Shown here: one piece after another, positions 19,407 through 29,644 of the stretch
How the letters are laid out: every line of letters begins with the position of its first letter
How positions within the stretch are numbered: position 1 is the stretch's first letter
Source of the DNA: Mycoplasma yeatsii GM274B
GTDB taxonomy: Bacteria; Bacillota_I; Bacilli_A; Mycoplasmatales; Mycoplasmataceae
DNA: 64,000 bases
NCBI RefSeq assembly: GCF_000875755.1
Contig: NZ_CP007520.1
Span: 434,001-498,000, forward strand
Direction: 5' to 3'
Made by a program: the position numbers and the translations under genes
The notes under the pieces: generated by a model
The model's input: the letters and a program-made list of their open reading frames with translations, nothing else
Databases searched by the model: none
What the model was told of the DNA's origin: nothing

Positions 19407-21158
19407 TTATTTTTTAATTGTTTTAATAATTAATTTAGAAATTAAATTTATAAAGATTATATAAAATGTACTTAATCATACATAAGCTAAAGCTATTCTA
19501 ATACCGTTGTTAAATCTTGGATCTAAATAATGATCTATATTTGATCCGATTAATAATCGTCCTTGAGTTAGTATTGAATAAGTTATAGAACTTCTAAAAA
19601 TTAATTCAAAATAAAATGTTAATAATGAAATATATTCAACTTTAATAGAAGGTAGAACATATCTAATAAATATTTGATTATTGCTGTAACCTTGCATTTT
19701 CAAATTCTTTATTATTTCTTGATCTAAATTATCTATAACTTCAACTAATTGTTTTGTTTGACTTGAAGATTGATGCAACACTATAGCTATTATAAGTAAA
19801 GTTAAATCATTTTCAAAAATAAATAAAAATACATAATAATAAACAATTGTAGGAATTAATCTGATAAAAACGTTTATTGATCTAAAAACCATTACCTTGA
19901 TTCTGTTATTTAAAGATAAACACTGAACTCTTATTAAAAATAGAGTTAGTATAAAACATAACGATATAGCAGCTAAACTAAATGAAAATGAATTTCAAAA
20001 TAATAATATCGGATTGAAATTAGCATCTTTTGTTAAGAAACTAAATTTAGAGAAATCTGGATTGAAAAAATCTCTTAAAAATTCTTTTAATGAACTTAAA
20101 TCGAATAAAGAAAGTTGTGTTGTTGCTAGTGTATAAATTGAAAAAATAAATACAAATAAAAATATTGATAGAATTATTCACTTATTGAAATTGACTTTTT
20201 TTGTTAGACGATTGTAATATTGTATTTTTGTTTCGTTTCTTTGTTTAATGACTTTTGTTTTTGCTTCAACTAAATGTTTTTTAAATAGGTAATTTAAAAG
20301 TTCTAATATTAAAATAAATACCATTAAAACTGTTAGAGGTACTGCTAGTTGATCAAAATTAGATGCTGTTTGAGAAGCATAATAAATTAATTTTCCTATC
20401 CCTGGTAGTGAAAGTGCACCTAATATTGAAGCTCATCTAATATTTGATTCAAATGAAAATATAAATAAAGCAACAATTCTATTTTTTATTCTAGGATAAA
20501 TTTCTTTAAAAAATGCTCTAGTTTTACTATTTCCATGATTTATAGAATTTATGTATCATTCTAGATCTATTGAATTTAGCATTTCAAAATAATACTTGTG
20601 AAGCCACAACCAAGTAAATCAAATATAAACAAACAATAAACTAAATTCATTTCTAACTGAACCTGTAATTAATTTAATAAATACTAGTTCAGGAATAGAT
20701 CTTAAAAATAAAATTATAAAACTTAATAATGCTGATGTTATTTTATTAGTTGTTTTTGCAAATGAAAAATATGCAGTAACTAAAGCGAATAGAAATCCTA
20801 TAAAAGTTCCAACTAAAGCAAATTTAATTGTAATTCATAAATATTTTAATGAGTCAACAAATAAATTTGTATACTCACCACTAGCTCGGCCAGCGGTTTC
20901 AAAGTTTTTGTTACCAAAAGAAAGTATATTTAATATTTGTTTAAAGGTTTTGCTGAAATTATAAAATCTAATACCGCTTGAATGAGTATAAAAAGCTCAT
21001 GCTACAATAGCTATTAAAATGAAAGCAAAAATATGATAATAAATACTATGAAATTTTCATGAAGTAGTTGTGTTAGTATCAAAATTTATATATCTATATT
21101 TAAAGAAATTTGATTGCTTTACTACTGTTTGTTTTTTATTATCTCTTTTAGTTCTCAT
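19407..21158 (-). CDS. Double-length ABC importer permease (p69/PhnE type)
   Basis: A 583-aa integral membrane protein made of two permease halves in tandem (about residues 60-300 and 330-583). Each has several hydrophobic segments and an EAA-like loop: INSINHGNSKTRAFFKEIYPRI in the first half and NLKMQGYSNNQIFIRYVLPSI in the second. It pairs with the ATPase and the p37-type binding lipoprotein upstream. By family it is called phosphonate-type, but a TPP riboswitch heads the operon, so thiamine or its phosphates are the likely cargo. ATG 21158 overlaps the ATPase gene end by 37 nt. Confidence 0.88.
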
Positions 21159-21868
21159 TCTTCTATCTCTTCTGTTTTTTTATCTAAAACTATAGTTTTA
21201 TTATTGATTGCAATAACTCTATCAAAGTTATTTTTAACCAAACTTAAATCATGAATATTTACTAAAACTGTTTTTTCTTTAGCTATTTGTTTTAATAATG
21301 TGATTACTTCTAAACTTGTTTGATGATCTAAATTAGAAGTAGGTTCATCAGCTAAAATAAGTTCTACATTTTTAACCAATAATTTAGCTATTTCAACTCT
21401 TTGTTGCTGACCACCACTTAATTCACTCACTTTATAAAAAGCTTTATCAAGTATTTTTAATTCGTCAAGTTTAGTAAAAATATTTATTTTTTGTTCTTTA
21501 GAAAGGATATTAAAAATTCTATAAAAAACGTTTTTATACTGAGATATTGATCTTGTTATATTATTGTAAACATTTTCGGTATTTATCAAATTAGGCTTTT
21601 GCGTTAAAAAACCAATTTTTGATAACATTTGGTTTTTTTGTTTTTTACTTAATTTTAGTAAGTCTTGGTTTAAAACTTCAGCTGTTCCTTTAATTGGTTT
21701 TAATGAGTTAATAATAACTTTAAATAAAGTACTTTTTCCAACTCCACTAGGACCAATTATTGCAATAAACTCTTTTTTATTAATTTCTAAATTTATGTTA
21801 TCTAAAACCGGTTCTTTTTTATTGTTATAACAAACAGTTATATTTTTTAAATCGATTATTTTATTCAC
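21122..21868 (-). CDS. ABC importer ATPase (p29/PhnC type)
   Basis: A 248-aa ATP-binding subunit. Walker A GPSGVGKST (residues 38-46), the signature LSGGQQQRVEIAKLL, Walker B LILADEPTSNLD and the switch His in VNIHDLSLV are all intact. A UGA Trp after EEIEE extends the protein 11 residues past the apparent TGA stop to TAG 21124-21122 and into the permease gene. It starts 2 nt after the binding-protein stop. Confidence 0.93.
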
Positions 21869-21870
21869 TT

Positions 21871-23220
21871 TTAAAGTTTAGCTTCATCAATTTTAGTAAC
21901 TAAATCTTTTGTTGTTTCTGCTTGAGCCTGTAATTTAATAAAATTATTAAACATTTCTTCTGTTAAGTTTTGGAATTTGTTGTAACCTGTGTAAATTCCG
22001 TATGTATTTTCATCTAATGTTAATGAAGTTAATGCTTTAGATAGAAGTTCAACTTGTTTAGTCATTAATCCTTTTCTAGCTAAAACAACATCGTATCCAG
22101 CAGGGTTAGTAAATGTCAATGTTCTTACAACATCATTATCGTAATTTTCGTCTTTAACATTTTTATTTTTTTCAAATCCTTTTGGTTGATATTTTGATTT
22201 TTCTGGATTTGATTGAGTTCAGTTGTAAGCTCCTTCATCATCAAAACCAATTCTTGGAATTATTTTTTCAGCTCCAACCGCTACTTCTTTACCTAATTGC
22301 TTAGCAGCACCTACTCCTTTAAAAATGTGTTTTTTGTATTTTTCAACTTCACCTTTTAAAATTTTTGTAACTTCTGTTAGATCTTTATTGAAGTGACGCG
22401 CTATTAAAGCAGCTTGATATTTAAAGCTTCCTGCACTTGAATCTTTTTCATAAACAATACCGTTTTTAATAAATTCATCAAAATCTTTAGAATTTCATTG
22501 TTGAGTAATTTTTTCACGTTCTGCTTTTTTTCCTGAAATTAGAATAGCTCCACGATATACATATGAAAGTTTATCTTTTTCATAGAAATTTGTATATTTA
22601 GAACCATCAAAAGTTAAAGTACCGTCTGGCTTTTTATCTGTTTTTTCAATTGTATTTCATTCAGGATATTCTTTTCCTGTTTCATCAATTCATTTTTGAT
22701 TATTTTTAACAGCATCTGCTACTATTTTGTCATTTTTATTTCCATTAGCTTTGTTATACATTTCATTTATGTTATCTTGTCAAGTAAATCTTAATGTACT
22801 TGCTTGAGAAACTAATTGGAAAGGTAAATCAGATTTAACTTCATTTTTCACTGGATCAAAAAGACCATTTAAATAATATGAATAGTTAGTAATAAGAACA
22901 TCATCACCTTCAGTATCTTTTTCTAATTTGCTTAGATATGCTTTTTTAGCACCATCTACACCTATTTTAAATTTAACTTTTTTAAAATTTTTAAGTGAGT
23001 CATCTTGGTTTTTAAAACTTTCAAATTTATTTTCTAAAGTTTCAAGGAATTTTGTTTCTTTTTCTGTATTTAAAAAACCTTCATTAACTCACGCATTTTT
23101 AATTGTAATTATTTCTTGTCATCCTGATGTTTTAGTACATGAAACAGCGAACGGAACGATTGATCCAGCAGTTACTGCTCCAGTCATAGCCAACATCATT
23201 TTTAATTTATTTGTCTTCAT
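21871..23220 (-). CDS. p37/Cypl-type substrate-binding lipoprotein
   Basis: A 449-aa lipoprotein with a signal peptide ending FAVSC (Cys28). It is the first gene of a binding protein-ATPase-permease operon with the same order as p37-p29-p69 of Mycoplasma hyorhinis. The M. hyorhinis protein (Cypl) was shown by crystallography to bind thiamine pyrophosphate, although the family is often labelled PhnD. A TPP riboswitch lies in this leader, agreeing with that ligand. AAGGAGG precedes ATG 23220. Several UGA Trp codons interrupt the frame under the standard code. Confidence 0.88.
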
Positions 23221-23242
23221 ATTTCCTCCTTGTTATAAGGGC

Positions 23243-23283
23243 AAAAAAGGTTGATCTAGTGTAAAGTACAAAAGATCAACCTT
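23243..23283 (-). terminator. Riboswitch-controlled terminator
   Basis: On the minus strand AAGGTTGATCT (23283-23273) pairs with AGATCAACCTT (23257-23247), an 11-bp perfect stem followed by TTTT. It sits between the TPP aptamer and the p37 ribosome site, so ligand binding can stop transcription. Confidence 0.88.
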
Positions 23284-23284
23284 A

Positions 23285-23358
23285 TAAAATTCCTAGCCAC
23301 GCATGCATTACCATGATCTGCTAATAGGTATAATCTCAGCCTTTTACAGCACCCTTAT
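23285..23358 (-). promoter_or_regulatory. TPP (THI-box) riboswitch aptamer
   Basis: Read on the minus strand the leader contains the THI-element blocks in order: GGGTGC, GGCTGAGATTATACC (family CUGAGA...ACC), then AGATCATGGTAATGCATGCGT and GGCTAGGAA (family GAUCUGGAUAAUGCCAGCGUAGGGAA). It is followed by a terminator and then the binding-protein gene. This is the standard off-switch layout in which TPP promotes termination. Confidence 0.88.
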
Positions 23359-23367
23359 TCATTAATA

Positions 23368-23397
23368 ATTATATAACATTAACTGAATATTTCTCAA
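23368..23397 (-). promoter_or_regulatory. Promoter of the TPP-riboswitch operon
   Basis: On the minus strand -35 TTGAGA (23397-23392) is followed after 18 bp by TATAAT (23373-23368). Transcription would start about 5-10 nt before the aptamer. Confidence 0.75.
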
Positions 23398-23443
23398 GCG
23401 AATTAGATATTTACTTACTCTATAAAACTATACATTATTAAAA

Positions 23444-23468
23444 GAAAAAAATGTTCTATTAGAACATT
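23444..23468 (-). terminator. Terminator after the small membrane protein
   Basis: AATGTTCT (23450-23457) pairs with AGAACATT (23461-23468). On the minus strand it is followed by TTTTTTCTTT. Confidence 0.8.
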
Positions 23469-23475
23469 TTATCTA

Positions 23476-23829
23476 CTATTTTCATTTTGAGTATAAATAA
23501 CCTGTCATTCCTGATGCGATTAATGAGAATACTAATCCTGAATAAGCTAAACCTCTAAGTGTTGCTGGAAGATTATTTGAGAATAAATCTCCAAGCCCTG
23601 GACTATTATATTTTGATATAGCAACAGAAGATAAAACTAATGCTATAAAAGCGATAATGTAATTTATTGCCACAATAACTGTGCTTTTTTGTTCTACAAT
23701 TTTTACTTTGTTTTTATAAACTAAAAATGAAAAAATACCAAAAACTAGTAAAGATAAAAGTAAAGCGATAATAGCTACAGGTTTTATATCTTTACCAAAT
23801 ATTTCAGCAGTAACTAATAGTGTATTCAT
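23476..23829 (-). CDS. Small membrane protein, unrecognised
   Basis: A 117-aa protein with three likely membrane segments (about residues 16-38, 50-68 and 92-112) separated by short charged loops. It has an N-terminal MNTLLVTAEIFGKDIKPV and, after a UGA Trp, a one-residue tail. No family is recognised. It is monocistronic between its own start region and a terminator. Confidence 0.75.
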
Positions 23830-23916
23830 ATTTCTTCACTATCCTTTCAAATATAAATTATATAGAAAAGACACTAAGCTTCAATATTGTAATTTATTAG
23901 TAAAATTCAACACATA

Positions 23917-23947
23917 TAAAAAAACAACTTCAATTATAGAAGTTGTT
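23917..23947 (-). terminator. Terminator after the acidic repeat protein
   Basis: AACAACTTC (23923-23931) pairs with GAAGTTGTT (23939-23947). The minus strand continues into TTTTT. Confidence 0.8.
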
Positions 23948-23956
23948 AATTTAAAT

Positions 23957-25303
23957 TTAATATTTTTTAATAAATGTTATATCAGTAGTTTGTTCTGATC
24001 CATCATTAGAAACTAGTTTAATAACAGGTTTATCTTTTCCGTTTTCATCTTTTTTAATACTCATACCAACTACAGAATAATTTTTATCTTTATAATTAAT
24101 TTTTTCACCTAATTTTGGAGAATGAGTTAATTCTAAAACTTCTTCTTGATCTTTAATTGTTTGATCTTGGTTATCAGTATAATTTGATCAATTTACTGTT
24201 GAAGTTGCGAAATCTTCTGGAACATGAGTAATCAGATCACCATTAATATCATCAATTGTTTTAGCTAATTCTAATTCTTGATTATCAGTTAAATCTTCAA
24301 TTTCAAAATCATTATTTGCTGTGATTTCTTCTTCAATTTCAAAATAATCTTCTTTTGAAGTTATTTCTTCTTCAGTATTACTGTTATCAGTATAATCTGA
24401 TCAATTTACTGTTGAAGTTGCAAATTCATCTGGATCATGAGTAATTAAATCACTATTAATATCATCAATAGTTTTAGCAAATTCTAATTCTTGATTATCA
24501 GTTAAATCATCATTTAAATCAATTTCTTCATCTTGATTGTTTTGTTCAGATAAAGTTCAAATATTTTTATAATAATCACCTATTTTTTCTTCATCATCAC
24601 TAATTTTATCGTCAGTTGAATATGAATCTAATTTATCATCAACTTGAGTTTTATTTTCTATTTTAATTTCAGATTCACTATCTAAATTTATTGTATTTTC
24701 TATTATTGATAAATCAGTTTCAACTTGTAAATTATTAGCAATTAAATCTTTATTATCAATTATTAAATCTTTAGTTTTAATCTCACTATCAATTAAACTA
24801 TTATCTAATTGATTTTCTAAATTAGGAGTGAATTGTTGATTTGTTTCAATGTGTTGATCATCTTTAATTTGATTTTGAACTTTTTGTTGATGATAAGTAT
24901 TTAAACTTGAATTATGTTGATCGATATTAGTTTTATATTTATTAAAAATTTTAGATAAATAGTGATCTATTTTTTCTTGATCTTGTTTACGGTGTTCATA
25001 TTCAACTAAATTGTCTTGTTGTTTTTGAATTCTATTAGTTTGATCAATAACTTGTTTTTTACTATTATCTAATTTATTTAAAAACTTTATAAAAGCATTT
25101 GACTTATCTTTATGATTATTTTCTAATCAAATAACATACATTATATATTTATCAACCAAAGTAATTAAATCATCTTCAATATCAATTAAATCAATTGCTA
25201 ACATTTCTTTTATAGTGTTTAGATCAAATTTCTTAGAAGTATAATAATTTATCTTTTCTAAAATTGTATTAGTCATAAAATCTTTAAGTTTTTTACTTGA
25301 CAT
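23957..25303 (-). CDS. Acidic protein with an internal duplication, unrecognised
   Basis: A 448-aa soluble protein readable only with UGA as Trp (four such codons). The N-terminal third is helical and Gln/Lys/Asn-rich (coiled coil about residues 80-150). The middle is very rich in Asp, Glu, Asn and Ile. Two copies of an approximately 42-residue unit occur (DLTDNQELEFAKTIDDINSD and DLTDNQELELAKTIDDINGD starts, both ending FATSTVNW), about 70 residues apart. The C-terminal 60 residues look like a small compact domain (KLGEKINYKDKNYSVVGMSI). There is no signal peptide, so it is probably cytoplasmic. The family is unknown to me. Confidence 0.8.
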
Positions 25304-25650
25304 ATAATCTTTCCCAACTATTTACTATAAATATATTTAATCAAAAAAATATTAAAATAATTTCTCTAATACTAAAATAGTATTAGTTTAATTAAATATC
25401 TATTTATTTTATAAGTTACTAATTAATTATAATAAATGATTAATAATATTTAATATTTAAAATGTTTGTTAGAAACATTTTTTACAATTGATTATAAATT
25501 TAAAAATTTTTTTCATTTTAAAATTTTTTTCATTTTTTATTTATTAAGTTTAATAACTTATATAGTTAATAGATAAGAGTAAAATTAAATTAAGAATAAT
25601 AAAAATAGAAAATAGATATTTATGAATAATCTAGATTGAAGGTGAAAGTT
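25304..25650. other. Divergent intergenic region with hairpins and a tandem repeat
   Basis: No gene is visible. It holds two orphan hairpins (CTAATACT/AGTATTAG near 25370-25388 and AAATGTTT/AAACATTT near 25461-25481, the latter followed by TTT) and an exact 17-bp tandem duplication of AAAATTTTTTTCATTTT at 25503-25519 and 25520-25536. Promoters for the flanking divergent genes should lie here. Confidence 0.6.
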
Positions 25651-27150
25651 ATGAAAAAGATATCTCGTTATCTTTGGATTTTAATTTTATTGATTGTTGG
25701 AGTTTTTGCTGCACAAACTTATTTAAATAAATCTTATAACGTACCAGATTTAACAGGTAAGACTGATTATCGTTCAAACTATAATAGAAAATATGGTTTA
25801 ATGTGAGGTGGACATGCATTAAGATATTATTTATATAGAAATTCATCTGCTTATGATACTAATAAAACTGAATATGAAAATTTCATAAAAAATATTGAAG
25901 AACAAACTTTAAATATAAATTTTTTAAATTCAAAACAAAGCATAGTTCAAAGACAAGATTTTAAATACTCACTTATTTCAAGTGTTATGGTTACTTCAGA
26001 ATATGGTTCAACTTCTGCTCAAGAATTTTTTGCTGAATCATTTAGTAAATATGTAAGTTCAAATGATAATCAAAAAAATGTAACTTGATATTTATTAGAA
26101 CACTTCTTTACAAAAACTTTTAAACAATTAAAAAATAACTTTTCAGGTGGAATTACTAATACGGATAAATGAATAAAAATAAAAGATTTAATTGACAACG
26201 ATGCTAATAAAGTAAGCAAAGAGATTAAATATGATATTAATTTGGATCCAAATAAACAAAATTTAAATCCTAGTGATTTAGGTTACACTAATGTTATAAA
26301 TGGTAATAGATACATATATGGATTTTTTAATCGTAGATATGTAACTGATACTATTACAAATTTAGGAAAACAAATATTTTCTCCAGACTTTGAATTTAAT
26401 AATTATGCAATATCAAGAATAGGTCAACAAAAATTTGGTACATATGCAAAAAAACTTATGTCATCTACTTTGTATAACCCATATCAAAAAATACAACATA
26501 CAAAACAAACTAAAAACAAATGATCTAACATTGATCAATTAGATGAATATTGAAAAGATATTTCTAAATTTAAAACTAAAAATGGTAAACAAGAAAGTTC
26601 TATTCAAATTAAAAAAAATTTAGATGCAGCTTATGAAGATGAAAAAGACTTTAAAAAAGATGACTTGTATGAAGAAACGTTGAAATTATTTAATATTATT
26701 TATAAAATAGCTGGCGATGATTTTAGAAAGATTTTTATAAATTTAATATTAACTAATGATAAAAAAATAAAAGGTATAGGTGATGCTACTGGAGTTAATG
26801 GTATAACTTCAACTCAATCACTAACAGATGATAGTACAACTGTTTATAGTTTTATAATAATTAGAGACAAGAGTTTTAAATCAAAAGAAAATCAACACCA
26901 ATTTAACTGATCTTGATTTTCAAGTAATAATAGATTTCAAACATTACATCATGAATTTGGTCATGTTTTAGATGCTTATCTTTCTAAAGATAATAGTTTT
27001 TCAGAATTATTCGATGAAGATGACTACAAACTAACTCAACAAGGTAGATTATATGCTGGAGATACCCCTGTAAAAGATGTTTATGCTTTAGTTGATAAAA
27101 AGAAAGCATTAAGATTTGGTCATATGTCTGGATGCAAATGTTGTTGTTAA
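25651..27150 (+). CDS. Exported zinc-metalloprotease-like protein (copy 1)
   Basis: A 499-aa protein with an N-terminal hydrophobic signal or anchor (residues 7-22). HEFGH (434-438), a HExxH zinc motif followed by VLDAY, suggests a gluzincin. A GSTSAQEFFAESFSKY segment (119-134) resembles the third-ligand Glu motif of lethal-factor-like peptidases but lies before HExxH. The same order is seen in the paralog at 43.8-45.5 kb, with which it shares WGGHALRYxLYxNSSA near the N terminus. Unlike that copy it lacks a C-terminal anchor and ends GHMSGCKCCC, so the end may be rearranged. Many UGA Trp codons are present. GGTGAAAG precedes the ATG. Confidence 0.75.
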
Positions 27151-27191
27151 AAATATAATTATGTAAAATTAAAAGAATGAAAGGATAGCTT

Positions 27192-27767
27192 ATGAATTAT
27201 AAGTCGCACAAGTTTTTAAAATATCTAGCAACTATTGGAAGTGTTATTTTATCAATATCACTATTAATAATTTATTTACAAAAAGGTCAAGATAATAAAA
27301 AGATTTTTAATAGTTTACAACCTTATATAGCTTTAGAAATCATTCTTTTAATTTTAGGTTCACTATTTTTAATAAGTTATATGTTTATTAGGTGGAAATG
27401 AAAAAATAAAAGTGATTATAAATATACTAAAAAAGATATTATTTATTTAATAACTGGTTTTAGTTTATATAGTTCAACAATTTTAATTACTACAATATAT
27501 TTTGTATTAAGCTTATTAATAAACGATCAAAATAGCATTAAAATCTTATTTTATGTACTTTTACCAATTACTTTTTTACTTATGATTGTAGCTTCTATTT
27601 TTGAAACATTATCTAGAATTAATGAGCAATTATTCTTATATAAAAAAGAATATGAAAAAATAGAAAAAGAAAATGAAACAAAAATCAAAGTTGATTTTAC
27701 AAAAACAAAAAATAATAATGAATCACAAATAAAATTAGATGATCCTGAAAATCCATTTAAAGATTAA
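27192..27767 (+). CDS. Four-TM membrane protein, unrecognised
   Basis: A 191-aa protein with four hydrophobic segments (about residues 11-29, 44-66, 83-106 and 115-137) and a charged, Lys/Glu-rich cytoplasmic tail ending DDPENPFKD. It lies 41 nt after the metalloprotease-like gene with its own AAAGGAT ribosome site. The last 18 nt, including the stop, are duplicated directly downstream. No family is recognised. Confidence 0.78.
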
Positions 27768-27785
27768 AATCCATTTAAAGATTAA
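27750..27785 (+). repeat. Exact 18-bp tandem duplication across a stop codon
   Basis: AATCCATTTAAAGATTAA occurs twice back to back (27750-27767 and 27768-27785). The first copy encodes the last residues and stop of the upstream gene. Confidence 0.95.
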
Positions 27786-27812
27786 AAAAATGCAAATTAG
27801 ATTTGCATTTTT
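27786..27812. terminator. Bidirectional terminator
   Basis: AAAAATGCAAAT pairs with ATTTGCATTTTT around a TAG loop, between convergent genes. Confidence 0.85.
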
Positions 27813-29583
27813 ATTTTCTATTTTTTCTTGAAGCAATAAACATATAAACTACAGCAATCAATACAAGCACAGAAGCAACTATAAATACTATTGTTTGTCA
27901 TTTAATTTTATTTGTTTTTTGATCAGGAGCATTAAATTTTGGTCAATTTTTTTGTTCAAGATTAGATACAGAAGCGAAGTTATCAAAGTTTGTTACTTTT
28001 GAAACTTTTCATTCAGATAAGTTTTGGTTAAATGCTACAGCACCTTCAAACATTGCATACATATCTGTTACATTTTCGGTATTTCAATTACTTATATTTT
28101 GATTAAAATAAACAGCTTGTCTAAACATAGCTTGCATATTTATTACATTAGAAACATCTCAAGCAGTATATTTAGTACCATCAGATTTAGTAACTTCTTT
28201 TGTAGAGATATTTTGATTAAAAAATCTTGTTGAAAAGAACATACTCTGCATATCATTTACATTTGAAGTGTTTCATTTAGATATATCCTGATTAAATAAT
28301 CTTGCATTTTGAAACATACCGTTCATATTTTTTACATTTGAAGTATCTCAAGATGAGATATCTTGGTTAAATTCTTTAGCAGCATCAAACATTAAACTCA
28401 TATCAGTTACTTTTGAAGTATTTCAAGTATTTAATGATTTTCCATCATTATTAAATTTAGATGCTGAACTAAACATATAACTCATATTTGTAACATTTGA
28501 AGTATTTCATGATGAGATATCTTTATTAAAGATATTATTATCAGCAAACATTTTACTCATATTTGTTACATTTGAAGTATCTCAAGCAATGTATGTTTGT
28601 TCACCTTTTTTAATTTCTTTTTGTTGAATGTCTTGATTAAATGATTGAGCGTTTTCAAACATACCACTCATATTTTTAACTTTAGAAGTATTTCAAGAAG
28701 AAATAACTTTGTTAAATGCTTTGCTTTTAGCAAACATTAAACTCATATCAGTTACATTTGAAGTATCTCAATTATCTATGTCTTGGTTGAAAAATTCAGC
28801 TGAATCAAACATACTGCTTAAATTAGTCACACTATTTAAATTTCAATCTTTTAATGAATTATTAAATGCTTTTGTGTTGCTAAACATACCACTCATATCA
28901 GTTACTTTTTCAGTGTTTCAATTAGAAATATCACCATCAAAAACTTTGGTATTAGCAAACATTTTACTCATACTAGTTACATTTGAAACATCTCAAGTAG
29001 TGTATTTTAATTCACCTTTTTCAGCTGGTTTAGTGTTTATGTTTTGATTAAAAGCTTGAGATTCTTCAAACATAGAATTCATATTAATTACACTTGAAGT
29101 ATCTCAATTAGAAATGTCATTATTAAATGCTTTTGTTTTAGCAAACATACCACTCATATCAGTTACGTTTTTAGTATTTCAATTTGATAAATCAATATTA
29201 GAAATTGAAGAATTATAAAAAGTATGATTCATACTAGTTATTTTTTCAGTGTTTCATTTTTCAACACCTTTAATTTCTTTGGAAGTAACACTTCTAAAAG
29301 CATCTGTTAAGTTTGTTATAATTTCAGGTAATATTTCAGGAACTTGTTCAGTTTTAGGTAAAAATCTTTCTATTTGGATTTCACCTTTATCATTTGTAAA
29401 ATATCCGATTTTAGTACAAATTAATTTCTCTTTTTCAGTTTTATATTCAGCTTTTTGTGATTTTTTTTCAACTTGTTTTAAAACTAAAATATTATCTGAT
29501 TTATTAGTTTGAAAAACTAAACTACTTGATAAAGCAGTTGAAGAAATAGTTAATAATGAAATAAATGTTAATAGTTTTTTCAC
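27811..29583 (-). CDS. DUF285 (BspA-like) repeat surface protein, third copy
   Basis: A 590-aa protein with a signal peptide (KKLLTFISLLTISSTALSSS), about 15 DUF285 repeats of roughly 25 residues (WDTSNVTDMxxMF...FNQDIS), and a C-terminal membrane segment (WQTIVFIVASVLVLIAVVYM) with a basic tail SRKNRK. The start is GTG 29583, with AGGAGAAAATC upstream; no ATG fits the signal peptide. It is more diverged from the tandem pair at 10-13.7 kb than those are from each other. UGA Trp occurs in almost every repeat. The role is unknown; surface exposure is expected. Confidence 0.88.
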
Positions 29584-29644
29584 GATTTTCTCCTATTTTA
29601 TATACTAAATAATAATATCAAACTTTTAAAATAATAAAAAATCT

